A stretch of 64,000 nucleotides of DNA from Aliiruegeria sabulilitoris (lineage in GTDB: Bacteria; Pseudomonadota; Alphaproteobacteria; Rhodobacterales; Rhodobacteraceae): NCBI RefSeq assembly GCF_001558155.1, contig NZ_LOAS01000010.1, forward strand, positions 62,001-126,000, written 5' to 3'. Both the position numbers and the translations under genes were made by a program. Shown one piece after another: positions 45,653 through 54,977 of the stretch (its first letter is position 1; each line of letters starts with the position of its first letter). The notes beneath the pieces are model-generated. The model worked only from the letters and a program-made list of their open reading frames with translations, was not told where the DNA came from and did no database searches.

Positions 45653-47197
45653 TCAGAACAGGCTTCCCTGTTCGGGTTTGTCCTTGCGTGGTTTGGCGGT
45701 CTTCGTCTGGCCCAGGTTCAGGCGGCCATCGGCGAACTGGATTTCCAGGTTGCGGGCCTGTTCGGCGGCGGCTTTCGTGGTGACGACGGCGCCATCGCCG
45801 CGGATGACGGCATAGCCGCGCTTGAGCGTTTCCTCGTAGTTGAGGCTTTGCAGGATGCGTTCCAGCGATGAGAGGCGGTCGCGGCGACCGGCGACGGCGG
45901 TCTGGCTCGCCGTTTGCAGGCGACGGGACAGCTCGGCCAGCCTTTCCTTGCGTCGGGTGTTTTCACGCAGCAGTGGCGCAGGCGAGAGGCGCGCGGCGCG
46001 GGCGTCGAGGTCTTGCCGGGCCCGGGAGGTTCCACGCGCGAGCGCCGGGACCAGCCGCTTGGCCGAGGCTTCCAGCCGGTCGGAGAGGGATTGCAGCCGT
46101 TGGGTCAGCAGTCGCGGGCGCAGCGGGGCGGTGATGCGGGCGAGACCGAGGCGGCGGCTTTGCACGCCGGTTCGCAGTGCCAGCGGCAGGCGACTGGCGG
46201 CGTTGTCGTAGCGCTGGCGCGGCGTGGCCAGCAGGCTGTCGGGACGCGGCAGGGCGCGGGCGAGGTCGCGCAGACGTTCGCCGCGGCGGGTCATGTTGCG
46301 GGAGAGCGCCCCGGAAAGCCGCGCGCCCTGGCTGTCGAGATGGGCCAGCAGTTCGAGCCGCACGGGCACCGCCATTTCGGCGGCCGCGGTCGGCGTCGGG
46401 GCACGGCGGTCTGAGACGAAGTCGATCAGGGTGGTGTCGGTCTCGTGGCCGACGGCCGAGATCAGCGGGATCTGCGAGGCGGCGGCGGCACGGGCGACGA
46501 TCTCCTCGTTGAACCCCCAGAGATCCTCGATGGAGCCGCCACCGCGGGCGACGATGATCACATCGGGGCGCGGCAAGGGTCCGCCGGGGCTGAGCCGGTT
46601 GAACCCTTCGATGGCGGCGGCGACCTGGGGAGCGCAATCGCGCCCTTGCACGGCCACCGGCCAGATCAGCACCTTGCGCGGGAAACGGTCCCGCAGCCGG
46701 TGCAGGATGTCGCGGATCACCGCGCCCGAGGGCGATGTGACCACGCCGATGATCTCGGGCAGGAAGGGCAACGGGCGCTTGCGGGCCTCCTCGAAGAGTC
46801 CTTCGGCGGCGAGCTGTTTCTTGCGTTTCTCCAGCATTGCCATCAGCGCGCCGGCGCCGGCCGGCTCGACCTGTTCGACATTGAGGTTGTACTTGGACTG
46901 CGCCCCGAAGGCCGTCAGCCGGCCGGAGACGATCACCTCCATGCCTTCTTCCGGCATCACCGTGAGGTTTGCCAGCTGCCCTTTCCAGGTGGTGCAGGCG
47001 AGCACGTTCCGCTCGTCCTTGATGTCGTAATAGAGATGCCCCGAGCGCGCCCGGAACACGCGGCCGACCTCGCCACGCACGCGGATACGGCCGAAGGCGC
47101 CTTCCAACGTCTTTTTCACCGCGCCGGAAATCTCCGAAACGGTGAACTCGGGCGCGTTGGAGCCGGGGCCGTCGGGCGCGTCGATCAGGTCTGACAT
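45653..47197 (-). CDS. xseA: Exodeoxyribonuclease VII large subunit
   Basis: A 514-residue nuclease subunit. The N-terminal OB-fold (FTVSEISGAVKKTLEGAFGRIRVRGEVG) is followed by the catalytic domain with GVVTSPSGAVIRDILHRLRDRFP, DVIIVARGGGSIEDLWGFNEE and SAVGHETDTTLIDFVSDRRAPTPTAAAE, read as successive motifs, and a long coiled-coil region, ending in LKRGYAVIR. With XseB it degrades single-stranded DNA. ATG 47195-47197 follows AGGAGA. It is 63 bases after the methyltransferase gene on the same strand. Confidence 0.97.
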   Translation of the reverse strand: MSDLIDAPDGPGSNAPEFTVSEISGAVKKTLEGAFGRIRVRGEVGRVFRARSGHLYYDIKDERNVLACTTWKGQLANLTVMPEEGMEVIVSGRLTAFGAQSKYNLNVEQVEPAGAGALMAMLEKRKKQLAAEGLFEEARKRPLPFLPEIIGVVTSPSGAVIRDILHRLRDRFPRKVLIWPVAVQGRDCAPQVAAAIEGFNRLSPGGPLPRPDVIIVARGGGSIEDLWGFNEEIVARAAAASQIPLISAVGHETDTTLIDFVSDRRAPTPTAAAEMAVPVRLELLAHLDSQGARLSGALSRNMTRRGERLRDLARALPRPDSLLATPRQRYDNAASRLPLALRTGVQSRRLGLARITAPLRPRLLTQRLQSLSDRLEASAKRLVPALARGTSRARQDLDARAARLSPAPLLRENTRRKERLAELSRRLQTASQTAVAGRRDRLSSLERILQSLNYEETLKRGYAVIRGDGAVVTTKAAAEQARNLEIQFADGRLNLGQTKTAKPRKDKPEQGSLF

Positions 47198-47260
47198 GGG
47201 CTGCTCTCCTGCCGTTTGGGCCAACCTATCGCTCGCGGTAGCGGATGAAAACCGGCGGCG

Positions 47261-48043
47261 CTACCGATGCGGCTTGTGGGCGATGGTGACATAATGGCTG
47301 ATCGAGAAGAAGAAGCGCCCGGATTGTGACAGCGCATGCTGCTCCTCGGCCCAGGCGGCGGCCTCGGGGGCCTCCATGTGGCCATTGGCCACCGCGTAGC
47401 GCTCCATCAGCCGGAGCATCATGCTCGCAAGCCCGTCCGGCCGCATCTCGGAATCGCAGATTGTCACGGGGTCGGTGCCGTCGACGGCAAAACCCGCCTC
47501 GCGCAGCAGTCCCGGCAGATGCGCCGGCAGGTCGAGATGGACGGCATGGCGGTCCCAGGAGTCGCACATCCGGTTCATCCTGCCGGGATCGTCGCTATGC
47601 CAGACCAGCGAGCCGAAATGGATATCCCCCAGGACAAGCCGCCCACCCGGCCGCAGGATGCGCAAAGCCTCGGTGAGCGCGGCGGGCACATCGGAAAGGT
47701 ATTCGAAGACCTGCACAGAGAGCGCCTTGTCGGCGGTTTCATCTGCAAGGGGCACCGCGTCGGCGGTCCCGTGGAGGATGCGCACGTTGCGGCTCTCCCG
47801 ACAACGGTCCTCTGCCGCGGCACGCATGTCCGGGCTGGGATCGACACCGATCACCTCGCCCCCCTCCCCGACCGCGCGCGCCAGTTCCAGCGTCAGCAAG
47901 CCGTTACCGCAGCCGATATCGACGATGCGCTCGCCGGGTCCGGGCCGCAGGCGGTCGAACGAGGCTCTCCGGCGCCGCGTGACATCGGCGCCTACATAGC
48001 ATTGCTCAAGCAGGCGCGTGGTGTCGGCGTCGAATTCCAGCAT
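47261..48043 (-). CDS. Class I SAM-dependent methyltransferase
   Basis: A 260-residue methyltransferase with a complete Rossmann core: VDIGCGNGLLTLELA (motif I), VIGVDPSPDM (motif II), GTADAVPLADETADKALSVQVFEYLSD (motif III/post) and LRILRPGGRLVLGDI (post III). The CNTFRHYVT-like C-terminus (FFFSISHYVTIAHKP) is family-typical. The target is unknown; small-molecule methyltransferases of the UbiE/arsenite type look closest. It diverges from purD, with 120 bases between. Confidence 0.82.
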   Translation of the reverse strand: MLEFDADTTRLLEQCYVGADVTRRRRASFDRLRPGPGERIVDIGCGNGLLTLELARAVGEGGEVIGVDPSPDMRAAAEDRCRESRNVRILHGTADAVPLADETADKALSVQVFEYLSDVPAALTEALRILRPGGRLVLGDIHFGSLVWHSDDPGRMNRMCDSWDRHAVHLDLPAHLPGLLREAGFAVDGTDPVTICDSEMRPDGLASMMLRLMERYAVANGHMEAPEAAAWAEEQHALSQSGRFFFSISHYVTIAHKPHR

Positions 48044-48163
48044 CCTTTTTCTCCCTTGGCTTCCTCAAGGTAACAGAGAGCCCTTTCGACACCAAATCCC
48101 CGCCCGCGAGTGCTTGTGATCCGGCCCGGCCCCTCCTAGAAGAAGGCCGACCGAGGAGACGAC

Positions 48164-49438
48164 ATGAACATACTGGTGCTTGGCGGCGGCGGCCGCGAAC
48201 ATGCCCTGGCCTGGGCGATCCTGCAGAACCCCAAATGCGACCGGCTGATCGTGGCGCCCGGCAATGCCGGCATCGAGCAGATCGCCGAATGCGCGAGCTT
48301 CGACATCTGCGATGGCGGAGCCGTGGTGGAGTTTGCCGAAGCCGAGAGCATCGATTTCGTCGTCGTCGGGCCCGAGGCACCGCTGGCTGCTGGCGTGGCG
48401 GACCGGTTGGCTGAAGCCGGCATCCCGGTCTTCGGCCCCTCCAGGGAAGCCGCGCGGTTGGAGGCCTCCAAGCGGTTCACCAAGGAGGTCTGCGACGCGG
48501 CAGGCGCCCCGACCGCCGGGTGGGCCCGGTTCGACGATCTGGAGTTGGCCAGGGCCTATATCCGCGAACAAGGCGCCCCCATCGTGGTCAAGGCCGACGG
48601 GCTGGCCGCCGGCAAGGGCGTGATCGTGGCCATGACCGAGGACGAAGCTCTGGCAGGTGTCGAAGATATCCTTGGCGGAGCCTTTGGCGCGGCGGGCGCA
48701 GAAGTCGTCATCGAGGAATTCATGGAGGGCGAAGAGGCGAGCTTCTTCGTGCTCTGCGACGGCGAGACGGTGCTGCCCGTCGGCACGGCGCAGGACCACA
48801 AGCGCGTCGGCGAGGGCGATACCGGCCCCAATACCGGCGGCATGGGCGCCTATTCCCCTGCCCCGATCATGACGCCGGAACTGGTCGAGGCAACGCTGGA
48901 GCAGATCGTCAAGCCCACCATGGCGGAAATGGCCCGGCGCGGCGCGCCCTATCGTGGCGTGCTCTATGTCGGGCTGATGATCAAGGACGGCAAGCCGCGG
49001 CTGGTGGAATACAATGTCCGCTTCGGCGATCCGGAATGCCAGGCACTGATGATGCGGCTGGGGGCACAGGCGCTGGACCTGCTGTTGGCCGCCGCCGAGG
49101 GCCGCTTGGCCGAACGGCACGTGAACTGGTCCGAGGACCACGCGATGACCGTGGTGCTGGCCGCCGAGGGCTACCCCGGCGCTTATGAGAAGGGCACGGT
49201 AATCGGTGGGCTGGACGATCTGCCCGAGACAAGCTGGGAGATGATGTTCCACGCCGGCACGACCGAGGTGGACGGCAAGGTGACGGCCACCGGCGGGCGG
49301 GTTCTCAACGCAACCGCGCGGGGTCGCACGCTGCAAGAGGCGCGCGAGCGGGCCTATGCCATGGCCGAAGCCGTGGATTGGCCGCAGGGATTCTTTCGCC
49401 GCGATATCGGCTGGCGCGCGCTCGGCGGCAAGGGCTAA
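48164..49438 (+). CDS. purD: Phosphoribosylamine-glycine ligase
   Basis: A 424-residue ATP-grasp ligase of purine biosynthesis that joins glycine to phosphoribosylamine. MNILVLGGGGREHALAWAI is the diagnostic N-terminus; VKADGLAAGKGVIVA, EEFMEGEEASFFVLCDG, GTAQDHKRVGEGDTGPNTGGMGAYSPAP and VEYNVRFGDPECQ are canonical. The ATG follows CCGAGGAGACGAC. It converges on the EamA gene at 49448 with a 9-base gap. Confidence 0.98.
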   Translation: MNILVLGGGGREHALAWAILQNPKCDRLIVAPGNAGIEQIAECASFDICDGGAVVEFAEAESIDFVVVGPEAPLAAGVADRLAEAGIPVFGPSREAARLEASKRFTKEVCDAAGAPTAGWARFDDLELARAYIREQGAPIVVKADGLAAGKGVIVAMTEDEALAGVEDILGGAFGAAGAEVVIEEFMEGEEASFFVLCDGETVLPVGTAQDHKRVGEGDTGPNTGGMGAYSPAPIMTPELVEATLEQIVKPTMAEMARRGAPYRGVLYVGLMIKDGKPRLVEYNVRFGDPECQALMMRLGAQALDLLLAAAEGRLAERHVNWSEDHAMTVVLAAEGYPGAYEKGTVIGGLDDLPETSWEMMFHAGTTEVDGKVTATGGRVLNATARGRTLQEARERAYAMAEAVDWPQGFFRRDIGWRALGGKG

Positions 49439-49447
49439 GGCCCGCGG

Positions 49448-50368
49448 TCAGCCTCGCCTCGCGGTGATCCGCCGGGCGGCAAGGCGCTCGCGATAGATCA
49501 GGAAAATGCCGGTGGCAAAGATCAACGCCGTTCCAGCCCATGTCCACCCATCGGGCAACTGGCCGAAGATCAGCCAACCATAGAGGGTGGCCCAGATCAT
49601 GATGCTGTAATGCATCGGCGCGACCACCGCGACCTGTGCGACCTCGAAGGCCCGGATCACGAGGATCTCGGAGACTGCCGCACAGACGGCCATCACCACG
49701 AGAAGCAGGATCATCCGCCCGTCCTGCGGCCATTGCCACACGAAGGGCTGGAGCATCGAGAGCAGCACGAAGCTGGTAAGACCGGTATAGACGATCGTGG
49801 TCGACGTGCGGTCGGTGGCAGCGATCACCCGGCTCAGGATCTGCCGGATAGCAAAGAACGCGGCCGCGACGGCCACAAGTCCGATCGCCGGATGAAAGAC
49901 GCCGAATCCGGGCCGGATGACGATCAATGCACCAACAAAGCCCAGAAACACGGCGGTCCAGCGCCTGCGGCCGACAGGCTCGCGGAGAAAAAGAGCCCCC
50001 ATCGCCGTGGCCATCAGCGGCGCCACGAAGGTCACCGCCGTCGCGTCGGCAATAGGCACAAAGCTGATTGCCGTGATGAAACAGAGGGCGGAAAACACCG
50101 CCGTACTACCGCGAACCACCTGAAGAACGGGCCGTGTCGTCCTGAGCAGGCCCGGCCCCTTCAACGCCAGGAATGTGACCGCGACCACCAGCAACCCGAT
50201 TTGCCGGAACCAGACGATCTGGAAAGGATGCACGGTCTGCGAGAGGTATTTCGCGATCATGTCAACCGTTGCCATCAGCGCAAAGCCAAACGCCAGTAGC
50301 AGCAATCCCAGCAAGTTCCCCCGCGCGGTGGCCATCGCCTCGGGCGACAAGGTTTGGGTATCGGTCAT
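49448..50368 (-). CDS. EamA/DMT-family permease
   Basis: A 306-residue membrane protein with ten helices in two EamA repeats. MATVDMIAKYLSQTVHPFQIVWFRQIG and VVRGSTAVFSALCFITAISFVPIADATAVTFVAPL resemble the RhaT/RarD-like DMT group common in Roseobacters, some members of which export purine or riboflavin-type compounds. ATG 50366-50368 follows AGGAA; the reading frame upstream is polar and arginine-rich and is not part of the gene. Third EamA gene in the window; substrate unknown. Confidence 0.85.
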   Translation of the reverse strand: MTDTQTLSPEAMATARGNLLGLLLLAFGFALMATVDMIAKYLSQTVHPFQIVWFRQIGLLVVAVTFLALKGPGLLRTTRPVLQVVRGSTAVFSALCFITAISFVPIADATAVTFVAPLMATAMGALFLREPVGRRRWTAVFLGFVGALIVIRPGFGVFHPAIGLVAVAAAFFAIRQILSRVIAATDRTSTTIVYTGLTSFVLLSMLQPFVWQWPQDGRMILLLVVMAVCAAVSEILVIRAFEVAQVAVVAPMHYSIMIWATLYGWLIFGQLPDGWTWAGTALIFATGIFLIYRERLAARRITARRG

Positions 50369-50622
50369 GATCGATTGTTCCTGATCGGAAACGGGTACGG
50401 GCAACCTGCCCGCGCCGCGCGCCTTACCGGCTACCGCTATACGTGGCACGGGCGGGAGGCAAGCGGAGGTGGGGCCACCGAAATCCCTTCTTATTGCGCG
50501 CTTCGGATCATGGCTGCGTGGATCGCTGGGCCGACTTTCACGGTTCTCTAACGGTTTCATGCGAAATCATGGCAAACACCCGTCGAGCTTCGGCTGTCGG
50601 TATACCAGCACCGGAGAAGATC

Positions 50623-51048
50623 ATGTCCTTGACGACCGAACTGCAACTGATGCTGGATACCTACAGCGAGGATTTCCGTGCGCGCGATGTGCAAGCCTGC
50701 CTCGCCTTCTTCGACGAGGATTGCAAGGTCATCACCCCGCGGGGCGTGTTCCGGGGGCGTTCTCAGGTCGAGCAGCTGCATGAATTCTGGATCGAGAACC
50801 ACACCGAACGGGAAATGCAGGTTCAGCAGATCGACTCAATCGGCGATCATGTCTACGCGATCTGGCGCTTTCGGGACCAGGTCCCGGACGCTGGCACCGG
50901 GCAGAGCAAGACCTTCGAGGGAACTGCGCTCGGGGTCATCCGGCTGGACCCGGATCATGGCTGGCTGATTGTCGCCTGTAGCAGTAATCTGGATTGCCAG
51001 CAGGCGGATCTCCCCATGGAACTCACGCCGACGAAAGCCGTTGCATAG
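50623..51048 (+). CDS. SnoaL/NTF2-like protein
   Basis: A 141-residue protein with the cone-shaped NTF2 fold pattern: an N-terminal helix pair (LQLMLDTYSEDFRARDVQACLAFFDEDC), then strands TPRGVFRGRSQVEQL, EMQVQQIDSIGDHVYAIWRFRDQV and GTALGVIRLDPDHGWLIVACSSN. This matches DUF4440/SnoaL-type proteins, which include small ketosteroid-isomerase-like enzymes and proteins without known activity. ATG 50623 follows CCGGAG. It stands alone between the EamA gene and a non-coding gap. Confidence 0.75.
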   Translation: MSLTTELQLMLDTYSEDFRARDVQACLAFFDEDCKVITPRGVFRGRSQVEQLHEFWIENHTEREMQVQQIDSIGDHVYAIWRFRDQVPDAGTGQSKTFEGTALGVIRLDPDHGWLIVACSSNLDCQQADLPMELTPTKAVA

Positions 51049-51052
51049 AGCG

Positions 51053-51225
51053 TGTCAGGAAAAACCGGGGCGACGCGTCGGGACTTCGGAGCGAGACGCG
51101 ATCCAGCTTTCTGCCCGGACCACGGAAGGCCAACCATGCGGGCGGTGACCACTGCGCTGGCGACCGGGGCCTGACGCCGATGCCTCACCCGGCCTGATCT
51201 GTCGGTTTGTCGAGGTTTCCTGACA
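51053..51225. mobile_element. MITE-like remnant with terminal inverted repeats
   Basis: TGTCAGGAAA (51053-51062) and TTTCCTGACA (51216-51225) are perfect 10-base inverted repeats, 173 bases end to end, in the gap between the NTF2-like and M20 genes. The next inner bases continue imperfectly (AACC/GG). No target-site duplication is evident, and the interior has no intact gene. This is consistent with a small non-autonomous element or a decayed IS end pair, but chance cannot be excluded. Confidence 0.3.
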
Positions 51226-51298
51226 AGGCCCCCTGCCCCCAAGCTCCAGGACGCAAACCGACGGTGCGGCGGTCTTGCGACAGCTCCGCGAAAGCGCA

Positions 51299-52591
51299 TC
51301 ACGAGGGCGAAAGCAGCAGTTCCGCCAATGTCAGCGCCATGACCTTGGCGCTGTCCAGCATGTCATCGACGCCCACCCACTCATCCGGCTGGTGCGCGAG
51401 ATCCAGAATGCCCGGCCCGTAAGCGATGCAGTTTTTCAGCCGCCCGATACGGTCGATATGTTTCTGGTCATACGTTCCGGGGCTGACAACGTAATCCGGC
51501 GCGCGCGCCAGGACCTTTTCGATGGCATGGGCAACGGAGGTCACGACCGGCGCATTTTCCGCCGTCATGGTCGGCTGCACTTCGAAGAGGTCCCGCAGTT
51601 CGTATTCGAAGCCGGGCCGCTCGCCCTTCACCCGCTCCAGCATGGAGGTCACCTCGGCCTTCACCTCGGCAATGTCCTCCTCGATGAGGAAACGGCGGTC
51701 GATGGTTATGCGGCAGCGGTCCGGCACGCAGGGCGCGGGAAGGCCGGTATAATCGTCTTCCTGAACCGGTTCACCGCCATGGATGGCATTGATATTGAGC
51801 GTGGACTGTTTGGCGCCTTCGGGCACAACCGGCATCTCTGTCCGCTTGGTGGCCAGCAGCGGGAAGAGATAGGCTTCCATCTCGCTCAGAACGGCCCCCA
51901 TGTGGCGCACCGCGCAGTCGCCGAGGAACGGCATCGAGCCATGTGCGATCCGGCCCATGGTTTCGATCTCCGCCCACCAGACGCCGCGATGACCGAGGCA
52001 GATGCGGTCCTTGTTGAGCGGCTCGGGGATGATCACGTGCTGCACGCGGATCGGGTCGAACCAGCCTTGCTCGGCAAGATAGGCCACGCCGCCATAACCA
52101 CCCGATTCCTCATCCGCGGTTGCAGATATCTCCACTGAACCGTGAAAATCGGGGAAGGTGTGGACAAAGGTTTCCGCCGCGATGATCGAGGTGGCCAGCC
52201 CGCCCTTCATGTCGCAGGCGCCGCGCCCATAGATGCGGCCGTCGTGAAGCTCGCCGCCGAAGGGATCGAATTTCCAGCCATTGCCCACCTCGACCACGTC
52301 ATGGTGAGAGTTGAAATGCACCGTGTCGCCGCCCGCGCGCCCTTCGCGGCTCGCGACGATGTTCCAGCGTGGGTAACGGTCGCTATCGGCGAGCGCTCCT
52401 TCGGCGCGCACCAGTTCTACATGGAAGCCGGCTTCCGACAGCCGCCCGTCGAGATATTCACAAATATCCCGGTAGTACCGCCCCGGCGGGTTCAGCGTTG
52501 GTATCCGGATGAGGTCCTGTGTCAGTGAAATCAGGTCGTCCCGCCGGGCCTCGATGGCAGTGACGAGCCGGGAGTCTGTATCCGTGGCCAT
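51299..52591 (-). CDS. M20-family metallopeptidase (ArgE/DapE type)
   Basis: A 430-residue di-zinc hydrolase. HFNSHHDVV (His97, Asp99 region), GRGACDMKGG (Asp127) and TADEESGG (Glu161/162) are the metal and general-base motifs; LAHQPDEWV near the C-terminus supplies the last His. DTVHFNSHHDVVEVGNGW and RIYGRGACDMKGGLA are typical of acetylornithine deacetylase/succinyl-diaminopimelate desuccinylase relatives. The substrate cannot be assigned; length and the WNIVASREG segment fit the broad ArgE/DapE/ACY1 group. It is divergent from the membrane protein at 52749. Confidence 0.85.
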   Translation of the reverse strand: MATDTDSRLVTAIEARRDDLISLTQDLIRIPTLNPPGRYYRDICEYLDGRLSEAGFHVELVRAEGALADSDRYPRWNIVASREGRAGGDTVHFNSHHDVVEVGNGWKFDPFGGELHDGRIYGRGACDMKGGLATSIIAAETFVHTFPDFHGSVEISATADEESGGYGGVAYLAEQGWFDPIRVQHVIIPEPLNKDRICLGHRGVWWAEIETMGRIAHGSMPFLGDCAVRHMGAVLSEMEAYLFPLLATKRTEMPVVPEGAKQSTLNINAIHGGEPVQEDDYTGLPAPCVPDRCRITIDRRFLIEEDIAEVKAEVTSMLERVKGERPGFEYELRDLFEVQPTMTAENAPVVTSVAHAIEKVLARAPDYVVSPGTYDQKHIDRIGRLKNCIAYGPGILDLAHQPDEWVGVDDMLDSAKVMALTLAELLLSPS

Positions 52592-52748
52592 ACCTGCAGG
52601 CTAGGCCCGTGACATGGCGCCCGCAATGGCGTTGAGCCGCGACAGGATGGCCCGGCTGCCGAATTTAGCCGTCGCGCTTGGCCGCCAGTCGGTCTATCAC
52701 GAGGGGAAACCCGGGCGCGCCCGTCGCGCCTCCACCCCGGAGCTACCG

Positions 52749-53015
52749 ATGGCCGCGCTTGCCAGACTGCTGCTGATCCTTTTCGTCGTGCTGAGCGTCG
52801 TCTATGTCAGCCTGTCGTTCTACTCGCGCGCGATACGACGCGACAAGCTCGAAGAGGAATGGGACGAGGAAATCCGCTCCGGCGACCGGGAGGCCTTCAT
52901 CCGCGAAGGTCTCGAAGAATACGACGGCTCCCTGCGGCGAAAGCTAATCCTGGGTGTCTATATCGTCCCGATCGTGCTGATCGGGATCATCATCTATTTC
53001 ACGAATTACAACTGA
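52749..53015 (+). CDS. Small membrane protein upstream of DUF1523 gene
   Basis: An 88-residue protein with two membrane helices (ALARLLLILFVVLSVVYVSLSFY and LILGVYIVPIVLIGIIIYF) joined by a charged loop rich in Glu and Arg (RRDKLEEEWDEEIRSGDREA). ATG 52749 follows CCGGAG. It lies 12 bases before the DUF1523 gene, so both are probably co-transcribed and may act together. The function is unknown to me. Confidence 0.7.
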   Translation: MAALARLLLILFVVLSVVYVSLSFYSRAIRRDKLEEEWDEEIRSGDREAFIREGLEEYDGSLRRKLILGVYIVPIVLIGIIIYFTNYN

Positions 53016-53027
53016 GGACCTTCCCCC

Positions 53028-53585
53028 ATGTGGTACTACATCCGCTGGACCCTCTGGCTTCTGATCCTGGCCGTTATCGCGGGCTTCCTGCATTACACCC
53101 TGCCACGCAACGACGTGGTGCGGATCACCGACACCTACGAAAAACGCGTCGATTTCGGCGAGAACTCGATCTTCTGGTCCCATTCGGGCACCGGCGAGGC
53201 GGTAAACACCACCAGCCGCGACGTGTTCTTCATCCAGGCGATGAGCGCCAAGGACAAGCCGATGGTCTATCGCAACGAGGATACGGGCTGGGGCTGGCCA
53301 CCCTATTTCAAGTTCCACACCTCCAACTTGCAAACCATCGCGGCCGACCTGAAATCGACCAAGGAAAACCCGCAATGGGTGGCGGTCAAGAGATACGGCT
53401 GGCGCCTGCCCTATGCCTCGATCTATCCCAACGCGATCTCGGTGAAGCCGGTCGACGGGCCGGATGCGCGGGTCACCCCGTGGATCTCGATCTCGATCCT
53501 CGTCGTTCTGGGATGTATCTGGCTGGCGATCTACACGCGCTGGCGCAGATTCTGGGCAAACAGGCAGGACAAGGAACTGGATTGA
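53028..53585 (+). CDS. DUF1523 family membrane protein
   Basis: A 185-residue protein with an N-terminal helix (WTLWLLILAVIAGFLHYTLP), a periplasmic-type middle part with DIVRITDTYEKRVD-like NDVVRITDTYEKRV and WGWPPYFKFHTSNLQTIAADL, and a C-terminal helix (WISISILVVLGCIWLAIYTRW). The pattern is that of DUF1523, mostly found in Rhodobacterales. Function unknown. It follows the small membrane protein gene by 12 bases and ends before a strong terminator. Confidence 0.88.
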   Translation: MWYYIRWTLWLLILAVIAGFLHYTLPRNDVVRITDTYEKRVDFGENSIFWSHSGTGEAVNTTSRDVFFIQAMSAKDKPMVYRNEDTGWGWPPYFKFHTSNLQTIAADLKSTKENPQWVAVKRYGWRLPYASIYPNAISVKPVDGPDARVTPWISISILVVLGCIWLAIYTRWRRFWANRQDKELD

Positions 53586-53627
53586 TCCATCTGCCGGGCA
53601 CGCGCCGTGTGCCAACGCCATGAAATA

Positions 53628-53663
53628 GCGCGGGAAACGGGGGTGTTGCCCCCTCTCCCGCGC
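53628..53663. terminator. Terminator hairpin after DUF1523 gene
   Basis: GCGCGGGA (53628-53635) pairs with TCCCGCGC (53656-53663), with an inner GGGGG/CCCCC stem (53639-53643 and 53649-53653). TTATTA follows on the plus strand. It separates the DUF1523 gene from the convergent RuBisCO-like gene. Confidence 0.75.
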
Positions 53664-53698
53664 TTATTACTCTCACATGGGTGTCGGAGGCTTCGAAC

Positions 53699-54946
53699 CT
53701 AGCCCCACTTGGCGAGCGCGGCCGCGAGTTCCGGATGGTCCAGCGCGTAATCGGCCAGCTCGACATCGCTTTCCGCGGCTTTCCACGCCTGGTGAACGGC
53801 CCGCACGCCCGCGGCCGGCCCCATCGGGTGGCCGTGAACCCCGCCGCCGGCGAGATACATCAGGTCCAGCGTCCGGCCGGTCTGGCGATAGGTATCCACC
53901 GCCTGCCCGCCCCATTGGCCGGAACAGACAACCGGCAGCGAGCGGTCCGCCGGTGAGAAGATCGGCTCGGCGAGGTCGTGGAAGGAGCGGACGAAGCTCT
54001 CGTCGGGCTCCCAGTATTTCGCGCGGATGCCGTTGATCTGGAACTGGTCGACGCCGAGCAGGCGCCAGATCTTCTGGTAGGCGCGAAACTCCATGCCAAG
54101 GCCGGGATGGCGGGTGAGAATGTCCCAGCCATTGCGATGCGCATGCAGGCAGAGCTTCGAGCGCTTGCGCAGGAAGGACATGCCACCATGGCCGATGGAG
54201 TTGATGTTGATCACCGCCGCGTTGCCGCCGGCCGCGACCACGCAGTCGTGGTTGCGCATCATCACGTCCGGGTCGGCCGAGGAGATGCCAAAGGCATACA
54301 TCACCTTCTTGCCGGTCTTCTGCTCGTGATCGAGAATGACAGGCATGATCGCCTTCACCCGGTCCTCCAGCGAGGAGTAGCCCGGGCTCATCAACTTCTC
54401 GTCATCCTTGATGAAGTCGACCCCGGCCTCGCAGAGCTGCTTGACGACCGTTGCAGTTTCCTCCGGCAGAAGCCCGAGCGACGGCTTGATGATCGAGGCG
54501 ATGATCGGCCCTTCGGTCACGCCCGTCAGTTGGCGCGAGCCAGGAATGCCGAATTGCGGGCCGGGATGGATCGCCCATTCCTGTGGCAGGTCGAAATCCA
54601 TGACGCGAATGCCGGTGGGTCCACGCACGGCAAAGACGCCCCCGACGGTGATGGTCATCAGCGCGGCGATATCGGTCCCCACCGCTTCCAGCGGATAAGA
54701 GATCACCGCATCGGCACGGTTATAGGGCCCACTGCCGCCGGGATCGGGAAAGGAGGGGGTGTCGGACGGCGCAAGCCGGGTGATGGCTTCGACCCGCGCG
54801 GCGCACCGGGCGCGGACCGCCTCCGTCTCGCCGGGAAGCTCGGTGAAAGTGCCGGTGGACTGATCCGAGGCGATCTTGGCGGCGAGCGCTTCGATATCAC
54901 CGGGCGTTTCAAGCCGATATGTGACCTTGATCGTGCTGCGTGACAT
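53699..54946 (-). CDS. RuBisCO-like protein (form IV), OiaX/OiaT type
   Basis: A 415-residue protein with the RuBisCO large-subunit fold. The active-site segment GVDFIKDDEKL keeps Lys180, Asp182 and Glu183, the counterparts of the carbamylated Lys201 and the magnesium ligands; IIKPSLGL keeps the Lys175 counterpart (Lys154) but Lys177 is Ser. The loop-6 Lys334 region reads CSGQWGGQ and lacks the lysine, so it cannot be a true RuBisCO. With OiaK- and ApnO-like neighbours it fits the D-apionate RLPs: OiaX decarboxylates 3-oxo-isoapionate 4-phosphate, OiaT is a transcarboxylase/hydrolase on it. Sequence reading alone cannot separate the two. It is 31 bases after the kinase gene. Confidence 0.85.
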   Translation of the reverse strand: MSRSTIKVTYRLETPGDIEALAAKIASDQSTGTFTELPGETEAVRARCAARVEAITRLAPSDTPSFPDPGGSGPYNRADAVISYPLEAVGTDIAALMTITVGGVFAVRGPTGIRVMDFDLPQEWAIHPGPQFGIPGSRQLTGVTEGPIIASIIKPSLGLLPEETATVVKQLCEAGVDFIKDDEKLMSPGYSSLEDRVKAIMPVILDHEQKTGKKVMYAFGISSADPDVMMRNHDCVVAAGGNAAVININSIGHGGMSFLRKRSKLCLHAHRNGWDILTRHPGLGMEFRAYQKIWRLLGVDQFQINGIRAKYWEPDESFVRSFHDLAEPIFSPADRSLPVVCSGQWGGQAVDTYRQTGRTLDLMYLAGGGVHGHPMGPAAGVRAVHQAWKAAESDVELADYALDHPELAAALAKWG

Positions 54947-54977
54947 GGTTTTTCCCTGTTTTCCCTGTTGCCCTGTC

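Noticed and set aside
53699-54946. A genuine carbon-fixing RuBisCO large subunit
   Set aside because: The loop-6 Lys and the second Lys of the IKPK motif are missing, length is shorter than form I, and no small subunit or phosphoribulokinase gene is present.
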